Source of the DNA: Nitrosospira sp.
GTDB lineage: Bacteria > Pseudomonadota > Gammaproteobacteria > Burkholderiales > Nitrosomonadaceae
Length of the DNA stretch: 64,000 bases
Assembly: GCA_013821425.1 (NCBI GenBank)
Contig: JACDGV010000003.1
Span: 112,485-176,484 of the forward strand
Direction: 5' to 3'
Numbering within the stretch: position 1 is the stretch's first letter; every line of letters begins with the position of its first letter. Below the pieces are notes generated by a model. That model was given only the letters and a program-made list of their open reading frames with translations. It ran no database searches and was not told the origin of the DNA. Made by a program: the position numbers and the translations under genes. This document shows positions 18,135 to 28,671 of the stretch, one piece after another.

Positions 18135-18158
18135 GGCTCCTGCGGCACCGCAGGAGCC
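18135..18158. repeat. Hairpin with 9-base stem
   Basis: GGCTCCTGC, six loop bases GGCACC, and GCAGGAGCC pair perfectly. The only T-rich run nearby precedes it on the plus strand, so it does not fit a Rho-independent terminator in either direction. Confidence 0.45.
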
Positions 18159-18524
18159 TCGTGCCACTGGGAGTCAGCGCGGGCACAATTAAAGCCTTCG
18201 GTCGGGCGCCCTGCTAATATTCGGTACATACCCGACAACGATGCCGGGCGGACTGAGCGGAAAAGGTCTCATTTGGCAGCGATTTGTGTTTTCCAGAGGA
18301 ACCTTGACCATATCCAGAATTGCCTCTTTCACTTTCTCTTCGCCTGATGCGGCTTCCCGGTTAACGCTGCTAATAAAGCGCCGCCCACTTCCTCGGGGTA
18401 ATGCCGGGTGTCGAGACAAGAATACGGGATCACGGCACTCCACGCCCACCCGTAATGACCATTATCCTGATCGCTCCGGATGGAGTAGAAGGCCCGGAAA
18501 CTATTTTATTTCAAGGCTGGAGAC

Positions 18525-21500
18525 ATGACCGTTTCTGAGCTCTTACCGCGCATTACCACCTGGTTTCGCAACATCGGAAGGTCCCGTGTCCCGGTCGGGG
18601 AAGAGATGCCCCTGCGGGCCGAGTTGTTCAGCGCCGATCAGATGGAGCTTTACGGCGCTATTCTTGCCGCATCTCACAAGTTGTCGTCGGGCCGCGGAAC
18701 AGATCAGCTCCTCGCGCGGCTGGATTCGAATGAAAATACGCTGTTCGATATATGCAGCCTGCTCACGAAGGCGGCAGCAGCGGATCAGCTGTTAACCCCC
18801 GCCGGCGAGTGGCTTTATGACAATTTCTATCTGATCGAAGAGCAGATCCGCATCGCCAGGCGCCACCTCCCCAAAAGCTATAGCCGTGAGTTACCTCTTT
18901 TGGCAAGCGGGGCGTCCGCCGGTCTCCCGCGGGTATATGACATCGCCCTGCAGGCGATCTCCCACGGCGACGGCCGGGTCGACACGGAGAGCCTGACACG
19001 CTTTGTCGCAGCGTATCAGGGTGTCGTTAATCTGCAGTTGGGGGAATTATGGGCCGTTCCGATCATGTTGCGGCTGGCATTGATCGAGAATCTTCGCCGC
19101 GTCGGGGTACGGGTCGCTGCCGGCAGACTTGACCGAAGTCTTGCCGATACCTGGGCGGACGAAATCACCAGGACTGCTGAGAAAGATCCCAAGAGCCTGG
19201 TTCTGGTCATCGCCGACATGGCACGGTCCGACCCCCCAATGACAACATCTTTCATTTCGGAATTGGCGCGACGGTTGCAGGGACAAGGTCCTGCGCTGGC
19301 ACTCCCGTTGAACTGGATCGAGCAGAGGCTTGCCGAGTCGAATCAAACCATCGATCAGATGGTTCAACTGGGAACTCAGGAACAGGCCGCGGATCAGGTC
19401 TCGATTTCCAACAGTATCCATAGTTTGCGCGCGCTGGGCGCCATCGACTGGCGTGAATTTGTCGAAACGACCAGCATCGTCGAACAAACATTGCGAGAAG
19501 ACCCGGGGGGGATTTACGGCCGGATGGATTTTGCCAGCCGGGACCGTTACCGGCACGCAGTGGAGCGGCTTGCCAAGGTCAGTCCCTTATCGGAAGGGGA
19601 ACTGGCGGGCAAGGCAATCCAGCTGACGCGCGAGGCCGAGGGTAACGGGGGCGGCCCGACAAGAGCGCATGTCGGGTTTTATCTTGTCGACAAGGGCATA
19701 TTCGACCTTGAGACCGCCGCACAGGTTCGTCTCTCCCTACTGGACCAGATCTCGCGCGCCGGGCGCCGGAATACCGCAGCCATTTATCTAGGCGTCATCC
19801 TGCTGATCACGTTGAGCACGGCGGGTGGGCTGACAACCGAAGCACACGCGCAGGGCGCGAGCGGCTGGCTGTTAGGCGCGGTGGGCATTCTGTCACTTCT
19901 TGCGATGAGCCAGGTAGCGGTAGTGCTCGTGAACTGGGTTGTTCCGTTCCTGGTAAAGCCTCACTCGCTGCCACGCCTCGATTTTTCCCAGGGAATCCCT
20001 TCGACATTTCGCACATTGGTGGTTGTTCCGGCAATGCTGACGAGCCAGTCGGAGGTTTCAAGCCTCGTTGAAGCGCTTGAAGTCCGATTTCTGGCAAATC
20101 GTGACGATAATCTCGGCTTTGCCTTATTAACTGATTTTCTGGATGCGGACCGGGAGACGCTTCCTGAAGATGAATCCTTGTTGAGGCTCGCGCGAGCAGG
20201 CATCGAAGAGCTCAATGAAAAGTATGCGAGCGAGGTGGCCGATGGTGCGGGTGCCGCGAGCCCTGCGGCAGCGCGTAATAATTCTTCTTTTTTTCTTTTC
20301 CACCGCCCTCGCCGCTGGAACGCCCTCGAACGGCTCTGGATGGGCCATGAGCGCAAACGTGGCAAGCTGGCGGACCTCAACGCACTATTGCGAGGGTCAG
20401 GCAGTGACGCATTCTCGGTAATCGTTGGCAACACAGCTATCCTGTCCGAGGTGAAGTACGTCATCACGCTTGATACGGATACCCAGTTGCCTCGGGAAAC
20501 CGCGTATCAATTTGTGGGCGCAATGGCCCATCCCTTGAACCGCCCCCGGCTCGACAAAAGTTGCACCGAAGGAAGCGCTGCTTTGGTGACTGGAGGCTAT
20601 GGCATCCTGCAGCCGCAGTTGGGCGTGAGTCTGTCGAGTACCAACCGGTCGAGATACGCTTGGTTTTTCGGTGGAGAGGCAGGAATTGATCCGTACACGA
20701 ATATCGTCTCCGATGTTTACCAGGATCTGTTTTATGAAGGTTCATATGTCGGGAAGGGGATCTATGACGTCGATGCGTTCGAGGAGACCCTTTGCCGCCG
20801 CTTTCCCGAGAACCGGATTCTCAGTCACGACCTTCTGGAAGGGTGTTATGCCCGGGCCGGCTTATTAAGTGACGTGCAGTTGTATGAGGAATTCCCGTCC
20901 AGCTACAGTGCCGATGTAAGCAGGCGCCACCGTTGGATACGAGGAGACTGGCAGCTTGCGAGCTGGTTGTTGTGGCGCGTACCTGGCCCCTACGGAAGTT
21001 ATGAGCCAAATCCGCTGTCGGCCTTGTCGCGATGGAAATTGATGGATAACCTTCGTCGCAGCCTGGCTCCGGTGGCCCTTACGCTACTGCTGTTGGTTGG
21101 GTGGGCTGCATTGGCACATGCGTGGTTCTGGACTGTGATCGTAAGCGGCGTCCTTGCCCTTCCTGCCATGTTATCCGTCCTTTCCGATTTGTTGAACAAG
21201 TCGCCCGAAGTCGCGCTGCGCCGGTACATTCTCACGGTATTGCGTGCGGCCAAACGGCATTTCGGACAAGTCCTGTTTAAATTGGCTTGCCTTCCCTACG
21301 AGGCTTATTTCAGCCTTGATGCAATACTGCAGACCCACGTGCGCCTATTCATCACGCGGCGAGGATTACTTGAATGGAGCCCCGCTCGCGAAGTCGAGGT
21401 CGCATCCAACGCGGCGATCGCAAAGAACGAACGTAGCCGCCTTGGCGCCTCCTTTCGATCCATGTGGGTAGGTCCGGCAACGGCCATTTTTGCGGCTGGT

Positions 21501-24500
21501 GCGATCGCGCTCATCACGCCATTTACATTGGTCATCGCCTTGCCGATATTGTTGTTGTGGGCAGGTTCCCCGGCTATCGCGTGGTGGATAAGCCTGCCGC
21601 TTCCTCCCCGCAGTGCAGAATTAACCACTGGCCAGATACATTTTCTACGCCAGGTTGCCCGCAGGACATGGTTTTTCTTCGAGACTTTCGTCGGCCCCGA
21701 AGATAACTGGTTGCCGCCGGATAACTTCCAGGAGCACCCGATGCCGACTGTCGCCCACAGGACGTCGCCCACGAACATGGGTTTGGCGCTCCTCGCTAAC
21801 GTGGCCGCTTACGACTTTGGTTATATAACCGCTGGACAACTCCTGGGGCGTACGCTGGAGACGCTGGAGTCGATGGACACATTGGAACGGCATGCCGGTC
21901 ATTTTTACAATTGGTACGATACAACGACGAAGGCACCCTTGACGCGCTATATATCCACGGTGGACAGCGGTAACCTGGCAGGGCACCTGCTGACCTTGCG
22001 CGCCGGTCTATTGGAGATTCCGGGCGCCCCGATTATCGGCGAGCAGGTATTTGCGGGAATGGCCGACACCTTGCGGCTTCTCGAACAGGGCGCAGGTTCG
22101 GCAGCTACGGCTTCACTGGCCCAATTTGAAGCGGCGCTGCTAACGACAAGCGAAACGCGCCCTCGAACGATCGCAAGCACGCGTGCCGATTTTGACATCC
22201 TCGTGACATGCTCAAGGGAGGTGCTCCGCGACGTTGCGGCGGAATCCTCGGTTCTTGCTTCCGCCGAGGCGCACGAATGGGCGCAGGCGTTGAACAGCCA
22301 ATGTGAAGGTGCGCTTGCCGAATTGATCAATCTCCTGCCGCAGCCATTGAATGATGCGATAGCCGGCGAAAATAATATAACCCGAACTGCCCCGATCCCT
22401 TCCTTGCGGGAGCTCGCCGCTCAGGGAAGTACGCTCGCGCGTGAACGGGTGTCTGCTATTGAACGTTTAGCGTTTCAGGCAGGGGAAATGGCGCAGATGG
22501 AGTACGGGTTTCTGTTCAACCACGCGCAACGGCAGCTGGCGATAGGTTATAACGTGGGCGAACACAGGCTTGATGCCAGTTATTACGACCTGCTCGCATC
22601 AGAGGCGAGACTCTGTAATTTCGTGGCGATTGCGCAAGGCGAATTGCCGCAGGAAAGCTGGTTTGCGTTAGGGCGGCTGCTTACCACTTATGGTGGAGAG
22701 GCTACTTTGCTGTCGTGGAGCGGCTCCATGTTCGAGTACCTGATGCCGCTGCTGGTAATGCCCACGTTCGACAACACACTGCTCGACCAGACCTGCAAGG
22801 GTGCTGTCCGGCGGCAAATCGCCTACGGTGAGGAGCGTGACGTCCCATGGGGCATCTCGGAATCCGCCTATAACGTGGTCGACATTCAATCCACCTACCA
22901 ATACCGCGCATTCGGTGTTCCGGGTCTGGGGCTCAAGCGCGGCCTCGCCGAAGATCTGGTGATCGCTCCGTATGCTTGTGTACTGGCGTTGATGATCGAG
23001 CCCGAAGCCGCTTGCCGAAATCTTCAGCAATTGGCCAGCCAGGGCCTTGCGGGTAAATTCGGGTTTTACGAGGCCATCGACTATACGCCATCCCGGCTGC
23101 GGCCTGGCCAAACCCATGCTGTAGTACGTTCCTTCATGGCTCATCACCAGGGCATGAGTCTGCTTTCCCTGGCGTATCTGTTGCTGAACCGCCCCATGCA
23201 ACGGCGTTTCCAGTCTGAACCGTCATTTCGGGCAACGATGCTACTGCTTCAGGAACGTATTCCCAAGGCGACGGTTTTCCAATCATCGCAAGAAACCCAG
23301 CTACCTGATGTGCGCATAGTCAGGGAATTGCCGGACATGCCGACGCGAGTGTTTTCGAGCGCAAGCACACCCGTACCCGAGGTGCAACTTCTATCGAACG
23401 GACGTTATCATGTCATGGTCACGAATAGCGGGGGAGGGAGCAGCCGGTGGAAAAACCTTGCCGTTACCCGTTGGCGGGAAGACGCCACCCGCGATAACTG
23501 GGGCACTTTCTGTTATCTGCGAGATGTGGCGAGTGGAGAATTCTGGTCGAATACCTATCAGCCCACATTGAAAGAGCCGAAACGTTACGGAGTGGTTTTT
23601 TCCGAAGGGCGGGTAGAGTTCCGGCGGCGTGACCTCGATTTTGATGCCCATACCGAAATTACCGTGTCGCCCGAGGATGACATAGAGTTGCGGCGGGTTC
23701 GCATCACCAATCGCGGATGGACGCGCCGCGCGATTGAAGTTACTTCGTACGCAGAAGTAGTCCTCGCGCCGCCAGGTGCTGATGCCCAAGCCCCCGCTTT
23801 CGGCAATCTTTTTGTACAAACAGAAATTTTACCCGACCGCCACGCAATTCTATGCAGCCGGCGGCCGCGTTCGCAGAGCGACCCGGTGCCATGGATGCTG
23901 CATCTCATGACCGTGGAAGGCATTGCAGCGGAAGCGGTCTCCTACGAGACGGATCGCATGGCTTTTATCGGAAGGGGAAACGACTTGTCTGCCCCTCGGG
24001 CCATGGCAGACCCCGCCCCGCTGTCCGGCAGTGCCGGATCAGTTCTGGATCCGGTCGTCGCCATTCGCAAGCTTTTGAGCATCGAACCCGGCGAATCCGC
24101 AACGATAGATATTATTACCGGGGCGGGTGATTCTCGCCACGCCGTGATGCATCTGGTCGAAAAATACCAGGATCAGTATTTGAAGAACCGGGTTTTCGAC
24201 CTCGCGTGGACATACAGCCTGGTTGTGCTGCATCAGCTTAATGCTACCGAGACCGACGCACAGCTGTTCGGCCGCCTGGCTGGTTCCGTATTATACGCAA
24301 ACGCTTATCTGCGCGCCGATGCCGCTGTCCTGAGCAAGAATCAACGGGGCCAGTCAGGATTATGGGGATACGCCATTTCAGGCGACCTGCCGATCGTGCT
24401 GCTGCAAATCAGCGATGCTGGAAACATTCATCTGGTGCGCCAGCTCGTGCAGGCTCACGCCTATTGGCGCATGAAGGGAATGGCTGTCGATTTGATAATC

Positions 24501-27221
24501 TGGAATGAGGATCACTCGAGTTACCGGCAGATTCTGCATGACCATATCATGGGACTGGTTGCGGGCAGCGCCGAGGCTCATATACTCGATCGTCCAGGCG
24601 GAATTTTTATCCGGCGTGCCGAGCAGATTGCCGCCGAGGACCGTGTTCTGCTGCAGACTGTCGCGCGTGTAATCATTCTCGACAGCAATGGGAACCTGAT
24701 GGAACAGCTCGCTCGGCGGGTTCCCGTCGAGATGCCTTCGCCGCCAGCAGGATTGCCCGAGATACGGCCTGGCCTCGGCCAAAGCGTCAAATTGCCGCGC
24801 CGCGAATTGCTTTTTGACAACGGGTTGGGCGGGTTTACTCCCGATGCAAGGGAATATGTCATAACCACGGGGCCGAGCCAGACAACACCGGCACCATGGT
24901 CGAACATCCTCGCCAACCCGCAATTCGGGACTGTTATCTCCGAGAGCGGCCAGGCGTATACCTGGTGCGACAATGCGCACGAGTTTCGGCTCACGCCCTG
25001 GAGCAACGATCCGGTTAGCGACTCCAGTGGAGAGGCATACTACCTGCGGGATGAAGACAACGGCTATTTCTGGTCGCCATCACCGCTGCCCACGCGGGGA
25101 GCGACGCCATATACCACCCGGCATGGGTTCGGTTACAGTATCTTTGAGCACGCCGAGAGCGGCATTCATTCCGAACTGGCGGTCTATGTAGCCCTGGATG
25201 ACCCGGTGAAGTTCGTGGTACTCAAGGTGCGTAACGAATCCGGACGGTTCCGCAAGCTCTCGGCAACGGGATACGTGGAATGGGTATTAGGCGATTTGCC
25301 GGAGAAAAGCAGAATGCATGTCGTGACCGAGCTTGATCCCGTAGGGGGAATCCTGCTTGCGCGAAATCCATACAATAACGAGTTTTCCGGCCGCGTTGCT
25401 TTCTTTGACGCTGATGATGGGGTGCAAAGCGTGACTGGCGACCGGACCGGGTTTATCGGCCGCAATGGCAGATTAAGTCATCCGGCAGCGATGGCTTCAA
25501 GGGAGTTGTCGGGACAGGTGGGGCCAGGGCTTGATCCCTGCGGCGCAATCCGGGTGCCATTCGAGCTCTCCGATGGGGAGACGCGAGAGATCGTTTTCCG
25601 GCTGGGGGCCGGACTTCATGCTGACGATGCTCTCCAGATTGCGCGGCGCTGTCGTGGAACGGCGGCTGCGCATGAGGCACTGGAAACGGTGCGGAGCTAT
25701 TGGCGGCGTACACTTGATACCATACAAGTCGAGACGCCTGATCCGTCCGTCAATGTGATGATGAATGGCTGGCTGGTTTATCAGGTAATGGCATGCCGGT
25801 TATGGGGACGCAGCGGCTATTATCAATCTGGAGGGGCGTTCGGGTTTCGTGATCAATTGCAGGATGTGATGTCACTTGTCCATGCCCGGCCCGCTCTTGT
25901 TCGCGAGCATCTGCTCCGGTCGGCGGCGCGCCAGTTCGTGGAAGGGGATGTCCAGCATTGGTGGCACCCTCCGGCAGGCCGCGGTATCCGGAGCCGTTGT
26001 TCCGACGATTACCTGTGGTTGCCACTGGTGACGTGCCGGTACATTTCCGTTACGGGCGACATCGGGGTACTGGATGAGTGCGTTTCGTTCCTGGAAGGCC
26101 GGTCGGTCGCGCCTGATGAGGATTCATACTACGATCTTCCGGTTCTTTCCGCGCAGGTTGCCAGCTTGTACGAGCATTGCATGCGCGCGATTGTGCATGG
26201 CTTCCGGTTTGGCGAGCATGGCCTCCCGTTGATGGGCATTGGCGACTGGAACGATGGCATGAATCTGGTCGGGTTCCATGGCCGGGGGGAAAGTATCTGG
26301 ATGGGCTTTTTCCTTTATGACGTGCTCATTCAATTTTCGGGACTTGCCGAACGATACGGAGATGCAGCATTTGCTGGACGGTGTCGAAAGGAAGCCGGAC
26401 GCCTGCGAAAGAATATAGAAAAGCATGGCTGGGATGGCAAATGGTATCTTCGGGCCTATTTCGACGATGGTACTCCGCTGGGGTCCGCCAGCAATCCGGA
26501 GTGCCGCATTGATTCAATTCCGCAGAGCTGGTCCGTCTTGTCAGGAGCCGGGTCGGGTGAGCGTCAGCGCGAGGCGATGGAAGCGGTAAACCAGCATCTC
26601 GTGCGGCGCGACGCAAGACTGATCCAGCTTCTTGATCCGCCTTTCGATCAATCCTCCCTGGACCCAGGCTACATAAAGGGTTATGTGCCGGGGGTGCGTG
26701 AAAATGGCGGCCAATATACGCATGCAGCGATCTGGACGACGATGGCGTTTGCCGTGCTCGGCGATAATAAGCGGGCGTGGGAGCTGCTGGCAATGATAAA
26801 CCCCGTGAATCACGGAAAGACACCAGCGGCGGTATCGGTTTATAAAATTGAACCTTATGTGGTTGCAGCGGATGTTTATGGCGTTTCTCCGCACGTCGGC
26901 CGCGGCGGATGGTCATGGTACACGGGTTCCGCGGGATGGTTATATCGCCTGATGCTGGAAACGCTGCTTGGCCTCACGGTGGAAGAAGAAAAACTGCGTT
27001 TCAACCCTTGCCTGCCGCCGGATTGGGAAATATTCAGGCTCCGGTACCGGCATGGAGAAACGACTTATCACATCACCGTTGTGCAGACACCTGCTGGCGA
27101 GGGTGATGTGGGTGTTACGGTCGACGGGAACGATCAGCAGGATCTGGTGGTTACTCTTGCCGATGACCGCATGGAGCATACTGTTGAAATCCGGGTAAGC
27201 GGGCCACCGGGGCGGGTGTAA
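18525..27221 (+). CDS. ndvB: Cyclic beta-1,2-glucan synthase (NdvB/Cgs type)
   Basis: At 2898 residues it matches the usual length of rhizobial and Brucella cyclic beta-1,2-glucan synthases (about 2830-2870). Expected parts appear in order: an N-terminal cytosolic region; TM helices near 415-475; a GT84 glycosyltransferase with YVITLDTDTQLP (about 645-656) and RRHRWIRGDWQLASW (about 798-812); further TM pairs near 845-885 and 985-1030; a glucoamylase-like domain (FGFYEAIDYTPSRL and AHHQGMSLL, about 1515-1545); and a C-terminal GH94 phosphorylase-like region with GIGDWNDGMNLVG near 2571. The product would be periplasmic cyclic glucan, linked to osmoadaptation. GCTGGAG precedes the ATG. No NdvA-type exporter gene is adjacent. 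Confidence 0.95.
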   Translation: MTVSELLPRITTWFRNIGRSRVPVGEEMPLRAELFSADQMELYGAILAASHKLSSGRGTDQLLARLDSNENTLFDICSLLTKAAAADQLLTPAGEWLYDNFYLIEEQIRIARRHLPKSYSRELPLLASGASAGLPRVYDIALQAISHGDGRVDTESLTRFVAAYQGVVNLQLGELWAVPIMLRLALIENLRRVGVRVAAGRLDRSLADTWADEITRTAEKDPKSLVLVIADMARSDPPMTTSFISELARRLQGQGPALALPLNWIEQRLAESNQTIDQMVQLGTQEQAADQVSISNSIHSLRALGAIDWREFVETTSIVEQTLREDPGGIYGRMDFASRDRYRHAVERLAKVSPLSEGELAGKAIQLTREAEGNGGGPTRAHVGFYLVDKGIFDLETAAQVRLSLLDQISRAGRRNTAAIYLGVILLITLSTAGGLTTEAHAQGASGWLLGAVGILSLLAMSQVAVVLVNWVVPFLVKPHSLPRLDFSQGIPSTFRTLVVVPAMLTSQSEVSSLVEALEVRFLANRDDNLGFALLTDFLDADRETLPEDESLLRLARAGIEELNEKYASEVADGAGAASPAAARNNSSFFLFHRPRRWNALERLWMGHERKRGKLADLNALLRGSGSDAFSVIVGNTAILSEVKYVITLDTDTQLPRETAYQFVGAMAHPLNRPRLDKSCTEGSAALVTGGYGILQPQLGVSLSSTNRSRYAWFFGGEAGIDPYTNIVSDVYQDLFYEGSYVGKGIYDVDAFEETLCRRFPENRILSHDLLEGCYARAGLLSDVQLYEEFPSSYSADVSRRHRWIRGDWQLASWLLWRVPGPYGSYEPNPLSALSRWKLMDNLRRSLAPVALTLLLLVGWAALAHAWFWTVIVSGVLALPAMLSVLSDLLNKSPEVALRRYILTVLRAAKRHFGQVLFKLACLPYEAYFSLDAILQTHVRLFITRRGLLEWSPAREVEVASNAAIAKNERSRLGASFRSMWVGPATAIFAAGAIALITPFTLVIALPILLLWAGSPAIAWWISLPLPPRSAELTTGQIHFLRQVARRTWFFFETFVGPEDNWLPPDNFQEHPMPTVAHRTSPTNMGLALLANVAAYDFGYITAGQLLGRTLETLESMDTLERHAGHFYNWYDTTTKAPLTRYISTVDSGNLAGHLLTLRAGLLEIPGAPIIGEQVFAGMADTLRLLEQGAGSAATASLAQFEAALLTTSETRPRTIASTRADFDILVTCSREVLRDVAAESSVLASAEAHEWAQALNSQCEGALAELINLLPQPLNDAIAGENNITRTAPIPSLRELAAQGSTLARERVSAIERLAFQAGEMAQMEYGFLFNHAQRQLAIGYNVGEHRLDASYYDLLASEARLCNFVAIAQGELPQESWFALGRLLTTYGGEATLLSWSGSMFEYLMPLLVMPTFDNTLLDQTCKGAVRRQIAYGEERDVPWGISESAYNVVDIQSTYQYRAFGVPGLGLKRGLAEDLVIAPYACVLALMIEPEAACRNLQQLASQGLAGKFGFYEAIDYTPSRLRPGQTHAVVRSFMAHHQGMSLLSLAYLLLNRPMQRRFQSEPSFRATMLLLQERIPKATVFQSSQETQLPDVRIVRELPDMPTRVFSSASTPVPEVQLLSNGRYHVMVTNSGGGSSRWKNLAVTRWREDATRDNWGTFCYLRDVASGEFWSNTYQPTLKEPKRYGVVFSEGRVEFRRRDLDFDAHTEITVSPEDDIELRRVRITNRGWTRRAIEVTSYAEVVLAPPGADAQAPAFGNLFVQTEILPDRHAILCSRRPRSQSDPVPWMLHLMTVEGIAAEAVSYETDRMAFIGRGNDLSAPRAMADPAPLSGSAGSVLDPVVAIRKLLSIEPGESATIDIITGAGDSRHAVMHLVEKYQDQYLKNRVFDLAWTYSLVVLHQLNATETDAQLFGRLAGSVLYANAYLRADAAVLSKNQRGQSGLWGYAISGDLPIVLLQISDAGNIHLVRQLVQAHAYWRMKGMAVDLIIWNEDHSSYRQILHDHIMGLVAGSAEAHILDRPGGIFIRRAEQIAAEDRVLLQTVARVIILDSNGNLMEQLARRVPVEMPSPPAGLPEIRPGLGQSVKLPRRELLFDNGLGGFTPDAREYVITTGPSQTTPAPWSNILANPQFGTVISESGQAYTWCDNAHEFRLTPWSNDPVSDSSGEAYYLRDEDNGYFWSPSPLPTRGATPYTTRHGFGYSIFEHAESGIHSELAVYVALDDPVKFVVLKVRNESGRFRKLSATGYVEWVLGDLPEKSRMHVVTELDPVGGILLARNPYNNEFSGRVAFFDADDGVQSVTGDRTGFIGRNGRLSHPAAMASRELSGQVGPGLDPCGAIRVPFELSDGETREIVFRLGAGLHADDALQIARRCRGTAAAHEALETVRSYWRRTLDTIQVETPDPSVNVMMNGWLVYQVMACRLWGRSGYYQSGGAFGFRDQLQDVMSLVHARPALVREHLLRSAARQFVEGDVQHWWHPPAGRGIRSRCSDDYLWLPLVTCRYISVTGDIGVLDECVSFLEGRSVAPDEDSYYDLPVLSAQVASLYEHCMRAIVHGFRFGEHGLPLMGIGDWNDGMNLVGFHGRGESIWMGFFLYDVLIQFSGLAERYGDAAFAGRCRKEAGRLRKNIEKHGWDGKWYLRAYFDDGTPLGSASNPECRIDSIPQSWSVLSGAGSGERQREAMEAVNQHLVRRDARLIQLLDPPFDQSSLDPGYIKGYVPGVRENGGQYTHAAIWTTMAFAVLGDNKRAWELLAMINPVNHGKTPAAVSVYKIEPYVVAADVYGVSPHVGRGGWSWYTGSAGWLYRLMLETLLGLTVEEEKLRFNPCLPPDWEIFRLRYRHGETTYHITVVQTPAGEGDVGVTVDGNDQQDLVVTLADDRMEHTVEIRVSGPPGRV

Positions 27222-27599
27222 TCGGGTGAAAGATCGCGATTCCCGATAAACCTGAGGCGAGGAAAATGAAGAACTGCCAGCTGGCGCGAATCTCAACCGC
27301 GGTTTGCGGCACGGTTCCAGATGTAATGGAAAGAATAGAAAGAATAAGCCAGGCGGTTCGGAAGGTAAATGTCCCAAAGACAAAAGGACAAATTCATCGC
27401 GAAAGATACGGAAGACACGCGGAAGGCATACCGCGAACGTGACTGATGGACCCGTTCACGGAGAGGGCAAGGACACGGAAGGGCGCCGTAGAGTCTGTCC
27501 TTCAAAAGCCACGTGTGTCCCTCAAAAATGCCCCGTGTAAGGGGGAAGCAGGCCCGATCTTGCCGCCACCAAGTAAGGGACGGGACGAGGCTTCCCGGT
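27222..27599. other. Intergenic stretch between convergent genes
   Basis: No gene is supported. The open frames seen here lack family matches and ribosome-binding sites. A weak six-base stem (ATCGGG / CCCGAT) lies at about 27222-27248 just after the glucan synthase stop, with no T-run. Confidence 0.5.
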
Positions 27600-28208
27600 C
27601 TACTTTACAAGAGTCCCGGCCAAGAGGGAACCGTGAATCGGCCATTCGCGTGTCCGATGCTCCGACATCCGGTTCCGTAACGCCTCCGCCGCACTTGCGT
27701 AGAACTTGCCTGGAGCCCGGGATTGGCTGCAATTTTCAGGAACATTTCCAGGGGCATTCATAGAGGCGTTTACAGGAGTATTTAATAAGGCCGTTTCGGC
27801 GATCCTGGCTATCAGGCTGCGCGTGTGATGCTGAAGTAAATAACGCACCGGACTGCCGAGTTCGAATTCTTTCATCAAATGGATCACCTTGAGTCGATAG
27901 CCATCACCTGCGCTTTGAACCACCGCCCGCTTTAGCGCGGTTTCACGGCCCATAAGCATGGAAATGCCGAAAACGCCTTCATTCCCGATAACCGCCATGT
28001 TCACTGACTGTCCGTTATCGCTGATGGCGTGCAGGGCGATAACGCTGGTGGTGGGAAAATAAACAAGGTCCAATTCCCGCCCTTTTTCGTAGACCGCCCA
28101 GCCCTGCGGAAGTGAAACGAGTTCAAGGCAGGATCTTAGCCGTTCGTAATCGGTTTCGGGGAGAGAAGCCAAAAAAAAGTTTTGCTTGGGAGTTTGCAGG
28201 TCTGGCAT
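27600..28208 (-). pseudogene. Crp/Fnr-type sensor domain lacking its DNA-binding domain
   Basis: The first 130 residues align well by eye with the regulator at 17156-17878 (LVYFPTTSVIALHAISDNG, GNEGVFGISMLMGRE, RSLIARIAETAL). At the point where that paralogue continues into its linker helix and winged helix, this protein switches to a low-complexity stretch (NTPVNASMNAPGNVPEN) encoded by four 12-base units and then to unrelated sequence ending in LLAGTLVK. No helix-turn-helix is found in any downstream frame. The ATG at 28208 is favoured by GAGGAATC before it. It may be a decaying gene or a stand-alone sensor; I favour decay. Confidence 0.65.
27735..27782. repeat. Four tandem 12-base units
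   Basis: Four imperfect units (TTCAGGAACATT, TCCAGGGGCATT, CATAGAGGCGTT, TACAGGAGTATT) lie exactly where the Crp/Fnr-like protein loses similarity to its full-length paralogue. On the coding strand they encode four related four-residue steps. Confidence 0.7.
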
Positions 28209-28671
28209 ATTGATTCCTCGATCGTTGGCCCGGAAAAAATGTAACGGCTCGCGTGGCATTTACGGACATTGCCCGGCGCGATACCGTGTTGACCCGGCAA
28301 TATTCTGGGGGTTCAGGAGGAACCGATGAAGCAAGATCCCGCCTCCAACCTTGCAACTCCCTCTCCGGAAGACGCGGGAGAGAGCTGCGCGCGTACGCAC
28401 CGCACGTACGATGGGAGAGTACAGTCAAGGGATTGATGTGTATGTGCGGTGACAGACAGACCGCGCCTTGGGAAGAAAATATAAAGGTGAGGAGAGGCGC
28501 GACCCGCCTTGCAAGGTAGTACGGGCGTACATTTGAGTCGCCGAAGCCCCGTGGTGCTCGAAGTGCCAGCACAATAGTACAAGCACGATTTGTTCGGCAA
28601 CAAATTGACCGAAATTGACCGCCTTGCCAAATACGAATAGGATACCAGATTAATTATAAGAGGAGGATGCG
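28209..28671. other. Intergenic region upstream of the DUF883 gene
   Basis: No supported gene. It contains an inverted pair CGTACG at 28392-28397 and 28405-28410. It must hold the promoters of the Crp-like and DUF883 genes, which I could not locate. Confidence 0.45.

Larger units (their letters stand above)
17879..18524. other. Divergent promoter region between the Crp/Fnr and glucan synthase genes
   Basis: This 646-base gap contains no supported gene. It holds two symmetric elements (18075-18090 and 18135-18158, separate entries). Both lie between genes read in opposite directions and could be regulatory. Confidence 0.5.

Noticed and set aside
18135..18158. Hairpin as a Rho-independent terminator
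   Set aside because: The stem is good, but the T-rich run precedes it on the plus strand and no T-run follows on either strand.
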